From contig DEJG01000026.1 in the NCBI GenBank assembly GCA_002353295.1, positions 182,234-246,233 on the forward strand: a DNA stretch of 64,000 bases, read 5' to 3'. Positions within the stretch are counted from its first letter, which is position 1. Each line of letters begins with the position of its first letter. Source of the stretch: Prevotella sp. UBA2754 (GTDB lineage Bacteria > Bacteroidota > Bacteroidia > Bacteroidales > Bacteroidaceae). The notes below the pieces were generated by a model that saw only the letters and a list, made by a program, of their open reading frames with translations, made no database searches and was not told where the DNA came from. Shown piece by piece: positions 27,865 to 37,578 of the stretch. Made by a program: the position numbers and the translations under genes.

Positions 27865-28890
27865 TTATCTTGTTGTTCCTCTTATGATTAATCTTGTTCT
27901 GACAATACGACGCTCAGCTTTGTCTAAAGGAATGGTGCCCTCTACATGACCTATCAGAATATCGACAGCCTCTTCGCCTACTTTGATGCCACGCTGTTCT
28001 ACGGTGGTCAGCATGGGATCGCAGGCTACAGCACGTTGTCCGTTGGTGAACCCGCAGATGGAAATGTCCTCAGGCACACAGAATCCCATACGCTTAGCGG
28101 TATAAAGAATACCAATGGCCGTATCATCATTGACCGCAAAAAATCCGTTGGGCGGATTATCGGTTGATAATATTTCTGGGGTAATGGCTTCCGCATCCGT
28201 CCTGTTATCACAGAACCGTATCAATTCCTGATTCGGTTGAATACCGTGTTTTAAAAGAGCATCCTTATAGCCATTATAGCGGTTCTTTGAAATCTCCAGC
28301 GTCATGGCAGACCCATAAAAAGCAATGCGTGTACACCCCGTCTCTATCAGATGCGTCACGGCATTGAAGGCTCCCATATAGTCATCCACCACCACACGGC
28401 TGGCATTCACGCCCGTACAGATACGGTCGTAGAATACAAGGGGTACACCACTGTCAATTAATCGCTGAAAATGGTCGTACTGGTGGGTGTCTTTAGCCTG
28501 CGACACGATGATGCCGCAAACCTTGTTTTCATAGAACGACTGACAGATTTTTACCTCGCGCTCATACTGCTCATTGCTCTGTGCCACCATGATGCGGTAG
28601 CCTCTGGCTGAGGCCTCTTCCTCAATGCCCGAGAGAATGGATGAGAAATAGTAATGGGCAAACTCAGGGATAATGACTCCGATGACCTTTAACGGTTGTA
28701 CCCGAGAGTGGCGCAGCGATTCAGCAATCATGTTGGGGGTAAAGTTATGTTCTCGGGCATACTGTTGGATAGCCGCACGTCGCTCAGCGGAAATGCGGGG
28801 CGAGTTCTTCAGAGCTCGTGATACGGTTGCCACGCTGATACCAAACTCGCGGGCTATATCCTTCATTGTCAGTGTTGTCTTCTCTGCCAT
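27865..28890 (-). CDS. LacI-family transcriptional regulator of the starch genes
   Basis: A 341-residue LacI/GalR regulator. The helix-turn-helix is at the N-terminus (MKDIAREFGISVATVSRAL), followed by the hinge helix IAESLRH, which fits a central CG in the operator, and a periplasmic-binding-protein-like sensor domain (about 65-340). The adjoining 14-bp palindromes and the gene order lacI-MFS diverging from susC identify it as the local regulator. In the Bacteroides thetaiotaomicron Sus locus this role belongs to the unrelated membrane protein SusR. The effector is probably maltose or a maltodextrin (inference). Confidence 0.92.
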   Translation of the reverse strand: MAEKTTLTMKDIAREFGISVATVSRALKNSPRISAERRAAIQQYAREHNFTPNMIAESLRHSRVQPLKVIGVIIPEFAHYYFSSILSGIEEEASARGYRIMVAQSNEQYEREVKICQSFYENKVCGIIVSQAKDTHQYDHFQRLIDSGVPLVFYDRICTGVNASRVVVDDYMGAFNAVTHLIETGCTRIAFYGSAMTLEISKNRYNGYKDALLKHGIQPNQELIRFCDNRTDAEAITPEILSTDNPPNGFFAVNDDTAIGILYTAKRMGFCVPEDISICGFTNGQRAVACDPMLTTVEQRGIKVGEEAVDILIGHVEGTIPLDKAERRIVRTRLIIRGTTR

Positions 28891-28912
28891 CTGGTTCTTA
28901 GTTTTGACGTTG

Positions 28913-28920
28913 CAAAGTTA
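28913..28920 (-). promoter_or_regulatory. -7 box of the lacI-MFS operon
   Basis: The minus strand reads TAACTTTG. I see no TTTG at the -33 position. The operator at 28976-28989 begins after a 55-bp gap. Confidence 0.6.
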
Positions 28921-28975
28921 TTGAAAAGAATTTTCTGTTGTTCTTTTACCTTATTTATTTTTAAATGCCGGAAAG

Positions 28976-28989
28976 TGCAAACGTTTGCA
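28976..28989. promoter_or_regulatory. LacI-family operator between lacI and susC
   Basis: TGCAAACGTTTGCA, identical to the site at 26538. It lies exactly 55 bp from the -7 boxes of both divergent promoters (28920 and 29045). Confidence 0.85.
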
Positions 28990-29044
28990 TTATAGTAATA
29001 ACGCTTTTAACTTAAAAAAAGTATTAACGAAACAAAACAATTTC

Positions 29045-29052
29045 TACTTTTG
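29045..29052 (+). promoter_or_regulatory. -7 box of the susC operon
   Basis: TACTTTTG matches TAnnTTTG. No TTTG is seen 19-21 nt upstream. The predicted leader to ATG 29113 is about 55 nt. Confidence 0.6.
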
Positions 29053-29112
29053 CACTGTAAATATTTCGAATCAGAGAACTTAAAACATATATTAACTTAA
29101 AAAATTAAATTG

Positions 29113-32100
29113 ATGAAGCAGGTAAACATTAAAACTCCGTTGAGGATGCTTGTCCTTTTGTTAGGACTCTTCCTTTCGGTAGGTGCCTTTGCTCAGATTG
29201 ATGTCAAAGGTCATGTTCAAGATGCTCAGGGCGAACCGATTATCGGTGCCACAGTACGTGTAGTAGGTACTCAGACCGCTACCGTATCAGACTTCGATGG
29301 TAATTTCGTCTTGAAGGCTAATCAAGGTGCTGACATTAGCGTGTCGTATGTAGGTTATCAGACCCAGACCGTGAAGGCAGCCGCTAATCTCGACATCACT
29401 CTTCAGGAGGATGCCGCTGTACTTGACAACGTGGTTGTCATCGGTTATGGTCGCGCACGTAAAACCGACCTGACTGGTTCTGTAACAGCCATCAAACCAG
29501 ACGACATGAACCACGGATTGCAAACCAATGCGCAAGACATGATTTCAGGTAAGATAGCTGGTGTAAGTGTTATCTCAGATGGTGGTACTCCTGGTGGCGG
29601 TGCCCAAATTCGTATCCGTGGTGGTTCGTCACTGAATGCATCTAACGACCCATTAATTGTTATTGATGGTTTGGCTATGGATAACTATGGCGTACAGGGC
29701 TTAGCTAATCCCCTTTCTATGGTGAACCCTAACGATATCGAATCGTTTACCGTGTTGAAAGATGCATCAGCTACTGCTATCTATGGTAGCCGTGCTTCTA
29801 ACGGTGTGATTATCATCACTACAAAGAAAGGACGTGCAGGCACTGCTCCAAAAATCAGTTATAATGGTAACGTGTCAATCTCAACCAAGAAAAAATTGAT
29901 TGACGTGATGGACGGAAACGAATATCGTGAGTTTATCAAGAATCTCTATGGTGAGGATAGCAAGGCATATAAGGCTTTGGGTTGGTACCCAATGAGCGGC
30001 GAGAATGTTACCGCTAAATATGACAAAGACGGTAATCTTTCTACTTATGCGGGTGACTATCAGATAGGAGAGCAGCAATTTGCCAATACTGACTGGCAAG
30101 ATCAGATTTTCCGCACAGCAGTTTCTACGGACCATAATATCACTGTTGCTGGTGGACTGAAGAATATGCCATATCGCGTTTCTCTTGGTTATACCAACAA
30201 CCAAGGTATTTTAAAAACTTCTAAGTTTGAACGTTATACAGCCAGTGTCAATCTCTCTCCTTCATTCCTAAAGGATCATCTGAAGTTTAATATCAACGGA
30301 AAAGGAATGATTGCCAAGAACCGTTATGCAGACGGTGGTGCTATAGGTGCTGCTCGCTATATGGATCCCACAAAGCCAGTAACAGCTTCTGATAATCAGA
30401 TTTACACTAAATATTTCGGAGGCTATGCGCAATGGTATTCTGCTGCTACCTATTTGGATAAAACTTGGGTGCAGACAAACAATCGCAATGCAACATCTAA
30501 TCCTGTAGCATTGTTAGAATTTAAGGATGATCGTGCCACCTCTAAATCTTTTGTAGGAAATATCGAGGTTGATTATGCTATTCATGGTTTTGAGGATTTG
30601 CACATCCATGCGAATGGTGGTGCCGATTTTTCAACAGGTAAGCAAACAACTACCATCAGCCCTTATTCTGTTAGCAATAACTATTATGGATATGACGGCT
30701 GGAACAAGAAAGATTCTTATAATCTCTCTTTCAATGCCTATGCTCAATATATGAAGGATTTCAACGAAAAACATCATTTCGATGTGATGGCTGGTTACGA
30801 GTGGCAGCATTTCCACGTCAAGACCGATTACAATGGATGGGGTATGTATCCTTCTACGAGTGAGGCTACTTTAGAGGTTGTCAGTGAAGACGGACAGACC
30901 AAGACCTACGAGCCATTGGCAGGAACCAAGTATGATGCTCCAACTACTGAGACCCAGTATAAGAGTGAAAACTACCTTGTATCATTCTTCGGACGCTTAA
31001 ATTACTCACTGATGGATCGCTATCTGTTTACGTTTACAATGCGTGCTGATGGTTCTTCACGTTTCCACAAAGACAAGCGTTGGGGCTATTTCCCCTCTGC
31101 AGCTATTGCATGGAAGATGAAGGAAGAGAGTTTCCTGAAAAATGTAAATGTGTTGAGCGATGCAAAATTGCGTTTAGGATGGGGTATTACTGGTCAGCAG
31201 GAAGGAATTGGTGACTATACTTATATCTCTACTTATACTCCAAACTTGGCTCATGCCTATTACAATATTGGTCTGAATAACGGACTGACGTATCGTCCTG
31301 ACGCCTATAATCCAGACTTGACATGGGAAAAGACAACGACATGGAATGCCGGTATCGACTTGGCCTTCTTGAACAACCGTTTGGAGTTCAATCTCGATTG
31401 GTACTATCGTAAGACAAAAGACCTGATTAACTCTGTATATGTGCCAGCAGGTTCTAACTTCCGCAACAAGGTGACCAGCAATATCGGTTCACTGCACAAT
31501 ACAGGTTTCGAGTTCGCAACAACTGTACGCCCCATCCAGACAAAAGATTGGCGTTGGGAGGTAACATACAATTTCACCTATAACCACAACGAGATTGACG
31601 AACTTGTCAGTGGCAGTGGTGATAACTACTATGTGGAAACAGGCGGTATTAGTGCTGGTACTGGTGGCAATATTCAGGCCCATGCCGTTGGTCATGCTGC
31701 AAGTTCTTTCTATGTCTATCAGCAGGCTTATGACCAGAATGGCAAGATTATTCCCAATACATACGTAGATCGTAATGGCAATGGCTATATTGATAGTGGC
31801 GACCGTTACTTCTATTATAAACCAGCAGCCGATGTGTTGATGGGTTTGGGCTCTAAGTTGATTTACAAGAATTGGGACTTTAGCTTCTCTATGCGTGCAA
31901 GCCTCGGTAACTATGTTTACAATGACAACCTCGCAGGTTCACTCAATGTAGGCGAGGGTGCTATTTATACTTTAGGCTATCTGGGTAACCGTCCAAAGGA
32001 GGCAGTCTCATTAGGTCTCGCCAATCCTCTCACCGAGCAATATTTCTCAGACTATTTCGTGCAAAATGCTTCTTTCCTGAAGATGGATAATATCACTTTA

Positions 32101-32292
32101 GGTTATAGCTTTGATGGCTTGTTCAAATGCGCTAAATATCATGGGCTGAGTGGACGCATCTATGCTACTGTTCAGAACGTATTCACCATTACCAAGTATG
32201 ACGGTATTGATCCTGAGATATCCAGCGGTATTGATAACTCCCTGTATCCACGTCCATTTACGACAGTGCTTGGCTTAAGTCTGAACTTCTAA
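29113..32292 (+). CDS. susC: SusC-like TonB-dependent starch oligosaccharide transporter
   Basis: A 1059-residue outer-membrane beta-barrel that imports bound oligosaccharides using TonB energy. A signal peptide (ending AFAQ) is followed by a carboxypeptidase-regulatory-like domain (VKGHVQDAQGEPIIGATV...), a plug domain starting near VVVIGYGRARKTDLTGSV and a 22-strand barrel ending LGLSLNF with the usual C-terminal Phe. ATG 29113 is used; the TTG at 29110 in front of it is ignored. It heads susC-susD-susE-susF, 21 nt before susD. Confidence 0.95.
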   Translation: MKQVNIKTPLRMLVLLLGLFLSVGAFAQIDVKGHVQDAQGEPIIGATVRVVGTQTATVSDFDGNFVLKANQGADISVSYVGYQTQTVKAAANLDITLQEDAAVLDNVVVIGYGRARKTDLTGSVTAIKPDDMNHGLQTNAQDMISGKIAGVSVISDGGTPGGGAQIRIRGGSSLNASNDPLIVIDGLAMDNYGVQGLANPLSMVNPNDIESFTVLKDASATAIYGSRASNGVIIITTKKGRAGTAPKISYNGNVSISTKKKLIDVMDGNEYREFIKNLYGEDSKAYKALGWYPMSGENVTAKYDKDGNLSTYAGDYQIGEQQFANTDWQDQIFRTAVSTDHNITVAGGLKNMPYRVSLGYTNNQGILKTSKFERYTASVNLSPSFLKDHLKFNINGKGMIAKNRYADGGAIGAARYMDPTKPVTASDNQIYTKYFGGYAQWYSAATYLDKTWVQTNNRNATSNPVALLEFKDDRATSKSFVGNIEVDYAIHGFEDLHIHANGGADFSTGKQTTTISPYSVSNNYYGYDGWNKKDSYNLSFNAYAQYMKDFNEKHHFDVMAGYEWQHFHVKTDYNGWGMYPSTSEATLEVVSEDGQTKTYEPLAGTKYDAPTTETQYKSENYLVSFFGRLNYSLMDRYLFTFTMRADGSSRFHKDKRWGYFPSAAIAWKMKEESFLKNVNVLSDAKLRLGWGITGQQEGIGDYTYISTYTPNLAHAYYNIGLNNGLTYRPDAYNPDLTWEKTTTWNAGIDLAFLNNRLEFNLDWYYRKTKDLINSVYVPAGSNFRNKVTSNIGSLHNTGFEFATTVRPIQTKDWRWEVTYNFTYNHNEIDELVSGSGDNYYVETGGISAGTGGNIQAHAVGHAASSFYVYQQAYDQNGKIIPNTYVDRNGNGYIDSGDRYFYYKPAADVLMGLGSKLIYKNWDFSFSMRASLGNYVYNDNLAGSLNVGEGAIYTLGYLGNRPKEAVSLGLANPLTEQYFSDYFVQNASFLKMDNITLGYSFDGLFKCAKYHGLSGRIYATVQNVFTITKYDGIDPEISSGIDNSLYPRPFTTVLGLSLNF

Positions 32293-32313
32293 ACATTAAA
32301 GACAGTTAGAATT

Positions 32314-33936
32314 ATGAAACTATTTAATATAAAAAATATATTATCGGCCACTATAGTGGTTTTGGGCTTTGCCGCATGTACTAACGACTTGACGGTAGAG
32401 AATATTAACCCTCAGCAAGTGCCAGATGTAAATGAAGATGCTCTGTTCACTAAAATCTATGCGAACATGGTAACTACTGGTCAGACAGGCCCTAATGGTA
32501 ATGGTGATATTGACGATATTGATGAAGGAACATCAAGTTTTATTCGCCAGTTGTGGAACGCTAATGAGTTGACAACAGATGAATCGCACTGTATTTGGGG
32601 CGACGCAGGTATTCCTGAGTTCAACCATAATGCTTGGAGTGATACCCATCCGATGATGCAAGCTCTTTACTATCGTTTGTATTTTGGTATTACAGTTGCT
32701 AACTATTTCTTACAACATACAGAAGGAGCAACCGATGACAAATTGCTGACTCAGCGTGCAGAGGCTCGTTTTATGAGAGCTTTCTACTATTCCTATGTTG
32801 TTGATCTTTTTGGAGGAGGTCCGTTTGTATTGGAAGTATCCAGTGAGGCTGCTCCTTATGCAAGTCGCACAGAGATATACAATTTTGTTGAGAGTGAACT
32901 CAAGGATGTGATTGGTGAAGGCGATGGCAACGAGATTCTGAAAGATCCTGCCCAGCGTGTGGCTTACGGACGTGCAGACAAGGCTGCTGCATGGCTGTTG
33001 CTCTCACGTCTCTATCTGAATGCGGAAGTCTATACGGGAACAGCTCAGTGGCAAAAGGCACAGGAATATGCACAGAAAGTGTTGACTGATGGAACTTACG
33101 ACCTTGTCACCACTTCTGCTTCCAGTTACTCGCCATTCCAGTTGCTCTTCATGGGTGACAATGACACTAACGGAGCCCAGAAGGAAATCATACTTCCAGC
33201 TATCCACGATGGTATTGCAACGCAGACATGGGGTGGAGCACTCTTTGTCGTTGCATCTACATGCAGTGAGGCTATTCTGAAGGCTTATCCTTATGGAACC
33301 TCAGAGAACTGGGCAGGAAACCACTGCCGCCAGCAGTTTGTGGAGAAGTTCTTCCCAAGCGGTGGTTATGCTACAGGTACGCCAGATGTGGTGTCTGCTT
33401 CAGCAGGTGATGATCGTGCCCTTTTCTACAATGTAGGACATTCTCTGTCAATTACTAAGGAAAGCGACTTCACGAAAGGATTTGCCTATGTAAAATTCAT
33501 CAATTTGCATGCTGATGGAACTCAGCCAAAGCATAAGCAGTTTGTTGACATTGACTACCCCATGATGCGCGCTGCTGAGGCATATCTGACTATTGCTGAG
33601 GCCGATGCTCGTCAAAACAATGGCAAATGCACAAGCACAGGTATTGAGAAGATTAAAGCTCTGCGCAGTCGTGCTCATGCCAATGCAAATATCACAAGCT
33701 TCAATCTGGATCAGATTTGCGATGAATGGAGTCGTGAGTTTGGATACGAGGGACGCCGTCGTATGGATTTGATTCGCCATAACAAGTTTGGTGGTCAGAG
33801 TAACTATAAATGGGAATGGATGGGTGGAACAGAAAAGGGAACCCCATTTGATAAACACTTGAATATATTCCCAATTCCTAATAGCGATATCAATGCTAAT
33901 CCTAATTTGCAAGGACATCAGAATCCTGGTTATTAA
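32314..33936 (+). CDS. susD: SusD-like starch-binding lipoprotein
   Basis: A 540-residue surface lipoprotein of the SusD family: lipobox GFAAC with Cys22, TPR-rich helices including AEARFMRAFYYSYVVDLFGGGPF, and the C-terminal SusD pattern FGYEGRRRMDLIRHNKF. SusD proteins sit on top of the SusC barrel as a lid and bind the glycan. It lies between susC and susE in one operon. Confidence 0.95.
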   Translation: MKLFNIKNILSATIVVLGFAACTNDLTVENINPQQVPDVNEDALFTKIYANMVTTGQTGPNGNGDIDDIDEGTSSFIRQLWNANELTTDESHCIWGDAGIPEFNHNAWSDTHPMMQALYYRLYFGITVANYFLQHTEGATDDKLLTQRAEARFMRAFYYSYVVDLFGGGPFVLEVSSEAAPYASRTEIYNFVESELKDVIGEGDGNEILKDPAQRVAYGRADKAAAWLLLSRLYLNAEVYTGTAQWQKAQEYAQKVLTDGTYDLVTTSASSYSPFQLLFMGDNDTNGAQKEIILPAIHDGIATQTWGGALFVVASTCSEAILKAYPYGTSENWAGNHCRQQFVEKFFPSGGYATGTPDVVSASAGDDRALFYNVGHSLSITKESDFTKGFAYVKFINLHADGTQPKHKQFVDIDYPMMRAAEAYLTIAEADARQNNGKCTSTGIEKIKALRSRAHANANITSFNLDQICDEWSREFGYEGRRRMDLIRHNKFGGQSNYKWEWMGGTEKGTPFDKHLNIFPIPNSDINANPNLQGHQNPGY

Positions 33937-33954
33937 TTTTAAAGTATAACAGAT

Positions 33955-35160
33955 ATGAAAAGAATAAGTATATGGGCAACAGCATTGCTGGGAATCTTTG
34001 CTATCTCTTCTTGTTCGACTGACAGAGACAGCAATCCAGTTTTCACTGTGCCACAGTCATTTGAACTCCTCGTTCCTGAGATTGGTGATAATGTCATCAA
34101 TTTGGAGAATAGTGAGTCCATTCAGTTTAAGGCAAAAGCAGCGCCAAATTACGGATTCCCCACTGAGACAAGTTATTGGGTGGAAATTTCTGAAGATCAG
34201 GCTTTCGCCGACGCAACCAAGCTCTCAGCAACTGACACTAAAGGAAAGTCTATTACCTATGATGCACCTGCCAATGAGATTGACTTAGGCATCATGAAGA
34301 TTCGTGGTATTGAGGAAGACAGTCCTGAGATTGATTGGGGCGAAGTGATTACATTGTATGTTCGTATGGTGGCTTGTCCTTCTAACGCAAAGGATAGCGC
34401 AAACTACGTGTATTCAAATGTGCAGTCTATTAAGGTCACGTCTTATTTCCTCAAAGAAGCTTTGCCTGAGCTTTGGTATATGACAGGAGATTGTGTTGGT
34501 AATGCTTCTTGGACTAATGCATCAAGTGCTATTGGCGCAGGCTTGCTACCACTATGTGTAAAGAAGGGTGAGACATATAACCGCTTTACAGGTAAGGGAA
34601 TTTTCGAGTACATTGGTTACTTCTTCAATGGTCCTTATGGATTTAAGATTTTGGCTCCTAAAGGATTGGATGAAGGTGGTTGGAACTATGATATTGGTGG
34701 TAAAGTAGGTGCCGATATGTCTATTACTGATGGTTCTGGCTATTGTTCACGAGCTGGCGGCGCTGATGTTGGTAACATTACAGTAAGTGAAGGTCAGCAG
34801 GGCTATTATAAACTGACTCTAGATACAAATGATGAGGATGCAGAAGAATTGAAGATTGATGCTTATAAACCTGATGATCCTGTTGTGAACTATACTTCAA
34901 TGTCGTTTGGTGAAAAAGAATTGTCTCCAATGACCACCATCGTAGGTGCATATAATCATGACTGGTATGGAGTTATCACATTGGCCGCTCCTGCAAAGAT
35001 AAAGTTTACTGCCAATGACGGAACAGAGTGGGGTACAGATGCCTTCCCATATGGTCTTGGTACAGATGATGGAGAGCCTATCCCTGTTGAAGCAGGCACC
35101 TATACAATCTATTTCAATGATATCACAGGTGCTTATATGTTTACAGAACAGAAAGACTAA
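33955..35160 (+). CDS. susE: SusE-like starch-binding outer-membrane lipoprotein
   Basis: A 401-residue lipoprotein (lipobox SSC, Cys20) with an N-terminal SusE Ig-like domain (SFELLVPEIGDNVINLENS then YWVEIS) and C-terminal starch-binding modules ending in GTYTIYFNDITGAYMF. SusE proteins bind starch on the surface without catalysis. It is 18 nt after susD and 15 nt before the susF-like gene. Confidence 0.88.
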   Translation: MKRISIWATALLGIFAISSCSTDRDSNPVFTVPQSFELLVPEIGDNVINLENSESIQFKAKAAPNYGFPTETSYWVEISEDQAFADATKLSATDTKGKSITYDAPANEIDLGIMKIRGIEEDSPEIDWGEVITLYVRMVACPSNAKDSANYVYSNVQSIKVTSYFLKEALPELWYMTGDCVGNASWTNASSAIGAGLLPLCVKKGETYNRFTGKGIFEYIGYFFNGPYGFKILAPKGLDEGGWNYDIGGKVGADMSITDGSGYCSRAGGADVGNITVSEGQQGYYKLTLDTNDEDAEELKIDAYKPDDPVVNYTSMSFGEKELSPMTTIVGAYNHDWYGVITLAAPAKIKFTANDGTEWGTDAFPYGLGTDDGEPIPVEAGTYTIYFNDITGAYMFTEQKD

Positions 35161-35175
35161 TAAAAGGAAACGAAT

Positions 35176-37056
35176 ATGAAATTTAAATATTTATTTTTAG
35201 GTTTTGCAGCGCTGCTAATGACGGCTTGTGACAAGGACTTCGATGATTGGGGTCAACAAGCTGGCAATGAGCAGGGGTCTGCTGTGACATTTGGTAACGG
35301 TAGTGTTGCAGAGGTTGATGTTATCAACTTTGCTGACATTGCGGAGGGCCAGGATTCTGTGCAGGTATGTAAGATTACGGCACCTACATCTTCTTATGCT
35401 GAAACAGCAAACGTCTATGAGGTAACCTTTAGTGCCAAAGGCGAAGAACTCACAATGAAGTTGGATTCCGAAGGCCGTGTTCTCTATAGCGATTTCAAAA
35501 AGTTTGTAGAGGGTGTTTTTGGAATGAATCCTAATAACACCAACGTTATTAATGCTGTAGTCGTAGCATATACAGGTGATGGAAAAACTGCTGTTAAAAG
35601 CGTTTTGGCTACTTCTGGCACTTTTAGCGTTAAGGCTAAGACTGATGCACCTTTTATTGATCCTGATGGCTATTATATCGTAGGTAATATTGATGGGTGG
35701 AAACAGGAAAAAGTGGCTGCTTGGCATTTGGTCAATAATGGTGGCGATGTTTACGAGAATCCTAAGTTCAGTTGTGTATTCGACATTACTAAGGAGATGG
35801 CAAGCATTTCTACGTTTGAAATAAAATTGATTCCATCGTCTGCATTCAATGAAGACGGTAAGGGCATTGCGAACTGGAATGTTGCTCTGTCCGCACTACC
35901 AGGTGTTGAAACACCTGCCAACGAAGGTAGCTTCTCGTATGAGAATGCAGGTGGTAATATTAAGTTTGATGCAGTTAAGGGAGCAACAAAGATACGTATG
36001 ACATTTGATTTGATGGCAGGAACCTATCAAATTGAAGCAGTAAGTATTGCAGATGCATACTATCTCATTGGCGGTGCATTGGACTGGGCACAGTCCGCTA
36101 CGACAAAGGAACAGAAGTTCTCGCACTCTGATGCCGATGTGTTTGACGATCCAGTCTTCACCTATCTTCTGACTGGTGGCAGTGAGAAGTGGTTCTCATT
36201 CGGCGATGCAAAGGCATGTGATGCAATTGTCAATAATAAAGACTATAGTCTTCTGTATGGTTTTGTAGGCAGCATGGAACTCAGCGGCTCATTCGATTCA
36301 CGTGCTAATTTGGGTGCCGAAAATACATTCTATGTAGATGGCTCTGCACCTTTCTATCTCATTAGCATTAATATGTTGTCAAAGACTTATGAGATAAAGC
36401 CAATATCTCCACGTTTCTATTTCTTCGGAAGCTTTAACGGATGGGATGCAGAATCTGCAAAGACAGCACTGATGTTCCCTGTAACCAGCACTCAGTTTGA
36501 ATACACATTTAAGGTTCCAGATGGTGGCGTGTGGACAAAAATGTGGCAAGAAGATGGCCTTGGTGATTGGAGTAAGTGCTATAATGCAGCAAAGGCTAAT
36601 GATGGAACGACCGCTGAAAGTGGTTCTATTGAAATTAGCGATGGCGGTTCTATCTCAGCACCTGGCTCTGGTTATTACACCTTCTCGTTCAACTTGAAGG
36701 AGATGACCTATAAGTGGACAAAGATTGAAAACCAGACTCCAACAGAATATACAAATATCTCACTGATAGGTGAATTTAATAGTTGGAATGGTGATGAAGA
36801 ACTGACAAAAGCTGCTGATGGGCATAACTGGTATTGCACGTTCACACAGCAAAGTGATGGTATGTTGAAACTACGTGCTAATCACGGCTGGGACGTCAAC
36901 TGGGGATTTGGCTCTGATGGTGACTGGACCGTAAGCGATGCAGATTGGGCAAAAGTATGTACCAATGGTGGTGGTAATATTAAGTTGCCTGCAGGCACTT
37001 ATCGTATCTATCTGAATGACATTACCAATCAGGTGTGCATTGTAGAGGATAAATAA
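35176..37056 (+). CDS. susF: SusF-like multi-module starch-binding lipoprotein
   Basis: A 626-residue lipoprotein (lipobox LMTAC, Cys18). After an Ig-like N-terminal region come four starch-binding-type modules, each opening with a similar strand: YYIVGNIDGWK, YYLIGGALDWA, RFYFFGSFNGWD and ISLIGEFNSWN, and the last ends YRIYLNDITNQVCIVE. SusF proteins keep starch at the surface. Last gene of the sus operon, followed by a terminator. Confidence 0.87.
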   Translation: MKFKYLFLGFAALLMTACDKDFDDWGQQAGNEQGSAVTFGNGSVAEVDVINFADIAEGQDSVQVCKITAPTSSYAETANVYEVTFSAKGEELTMKLDSEGRVLYSDFKKFVEGVFGMNPNNTNVINAVVVAYTGDGKTAVKSVLATSGTFSVKAKTDAPFIDPDGYYIVGNIDGWKQEKVAAWHLVNNGGDVYENPKFSCVFDITKEMASISTFEIKLIPSSAFNEDGKGIANWNVALSALPGVETPANEGSFSYENAGGNIKFDAVKGATKIRMTFDLMAGTYQIEAVSIADAYYLIGGALDWAQSATTKEQKFSHSDADVFDDPVFTYLLTGGSEKWFSFGDAKACDAIVNNKDYSLLYGFVGSMELSGSFDSRANLGAENTFYVDGSAPFYLISINMLSKTYEIKPISPRFYFFGSFNGWDAESAKTALMFPVTSTQFEYTFKVPDGGVWTKMWQEDGLGDWSKCYNAAKANDGTTAESGSIEISDGGSISAPGSGYYTFSFNLKEMTYKWTKIENQTPTEYTNISLIGEFNSWNGDEELTKAADGHNWYCTFTQQSDGMLKLRANHGWDVNWGFGSDGDWTVSDADWAKVCTNGGGNIKLPAGTYRIYLNDITNQVCIVEDK

Positions 37057-37080
37057 TACCCCCTAAACACTGACCATTGT

Positions 37081-37122
37081 CAGGCGGACAGGCATTAACC
37101 TGCTCCGCCTGATTTCGTTTTA
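37081..37122 (+). terminator. Terminator of the susCDEF operon
   Basis: The stem CAGGCGGA...TCCGCCTG plus CAGG...CCTG, with a one-base bulge and a 6-nt loop (37081-37111), is followed by TTTCGTTTT. Confidence 0.75.
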
Positions 37123-37542
37123 GAAAAGCTGAAAGCATAGCTTGCTCATGTTTCTCCGTTATACAAAAAATAAAAGCCCCCACACCCTACACCCAAATTG
37201 GCGTTCAGCCCTTTGTGCATAAGGGCTTGACGAGGGTGTACACCTTTGAAAAGTGTACACCCACCCTACACCCTCGCGCAAGGCTTGAGCTTGAATTTGC
37301 GTATAGGCGAATAATCGTTTGCGCCTACGCGCACAATGATTTGCGCTAACGCAAACGGTCGTCGGAACGGCTTCTGTTCCCTGTTAGAACGCCATCTGTT
37401 CCTTGCGCGGATACTGTCTAACCCCTCTAAAGTCCTATTCGGATCAGCGATAGAAGGTATTCGGATGAGTCATAGGAACTATCTGAACCGCCGTTAGGAT
37501 GCCCCAACCTACTAAAAACGTGCCTGATTTTTATCCTCATTG
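37123..37542. other. Gene-free interval between susF and GH53
   Basis: No credible ORF. It holds the composite repeat at 37175-37280, an imperfect long inverted repeat at about 37299-37357 (CGTTTGCG and CGCAAACG arms), and a direct repeat TATTCGGATCAG/TATTCGGATGAG at 37436-37447 and 37458-37469. Confidence 0.6.
37175..37280. repeat. Composite palindromic intergenic repeat
   Basis: Two perfect hairpins in a row: AGCCCTT/AAGGGCT (about 37207-37227, 7-nt loop) and GGGTGTACAC/GTGTACACCC (about 37234-37262, 9-nt loop). Direct copies of ACCCTACACCC flank them (about 37184-37194 and 37263-37273). It looks like a dispersed intergenic element rather than a single terminator, since no T tract follows. 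Confidence 0.55.
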
Positions 37543-37574
37543 TTTGGTGAATACAAAGATTATGCGTATATTTG
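37543..37574 (+). promoter_or_regulatory. Promoter of the GH53 gene
   Basis: TTTG (37543-37546), 20 nt, TATATTTG (37567-37574): a full consensus. The start codon follows only 4 nt after the -7 box. Confidence 0.65.
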
Positions 37575-37578
37575 CAAT

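Noticed and set aside
37313..37357. Extra LacI operator formed by CGTTTGCG and CGCAAACG
   Set aside because: The half sites are about 35 bp apart and face the wrong way; the spacing does not fit the 14-bp site.
37175..37360. CRISPR array in the repeat-rich gap after susF
   Set aside because: Repeats are palindromic and irregular, with no evenly spaced spacers and no cas genes nearby.
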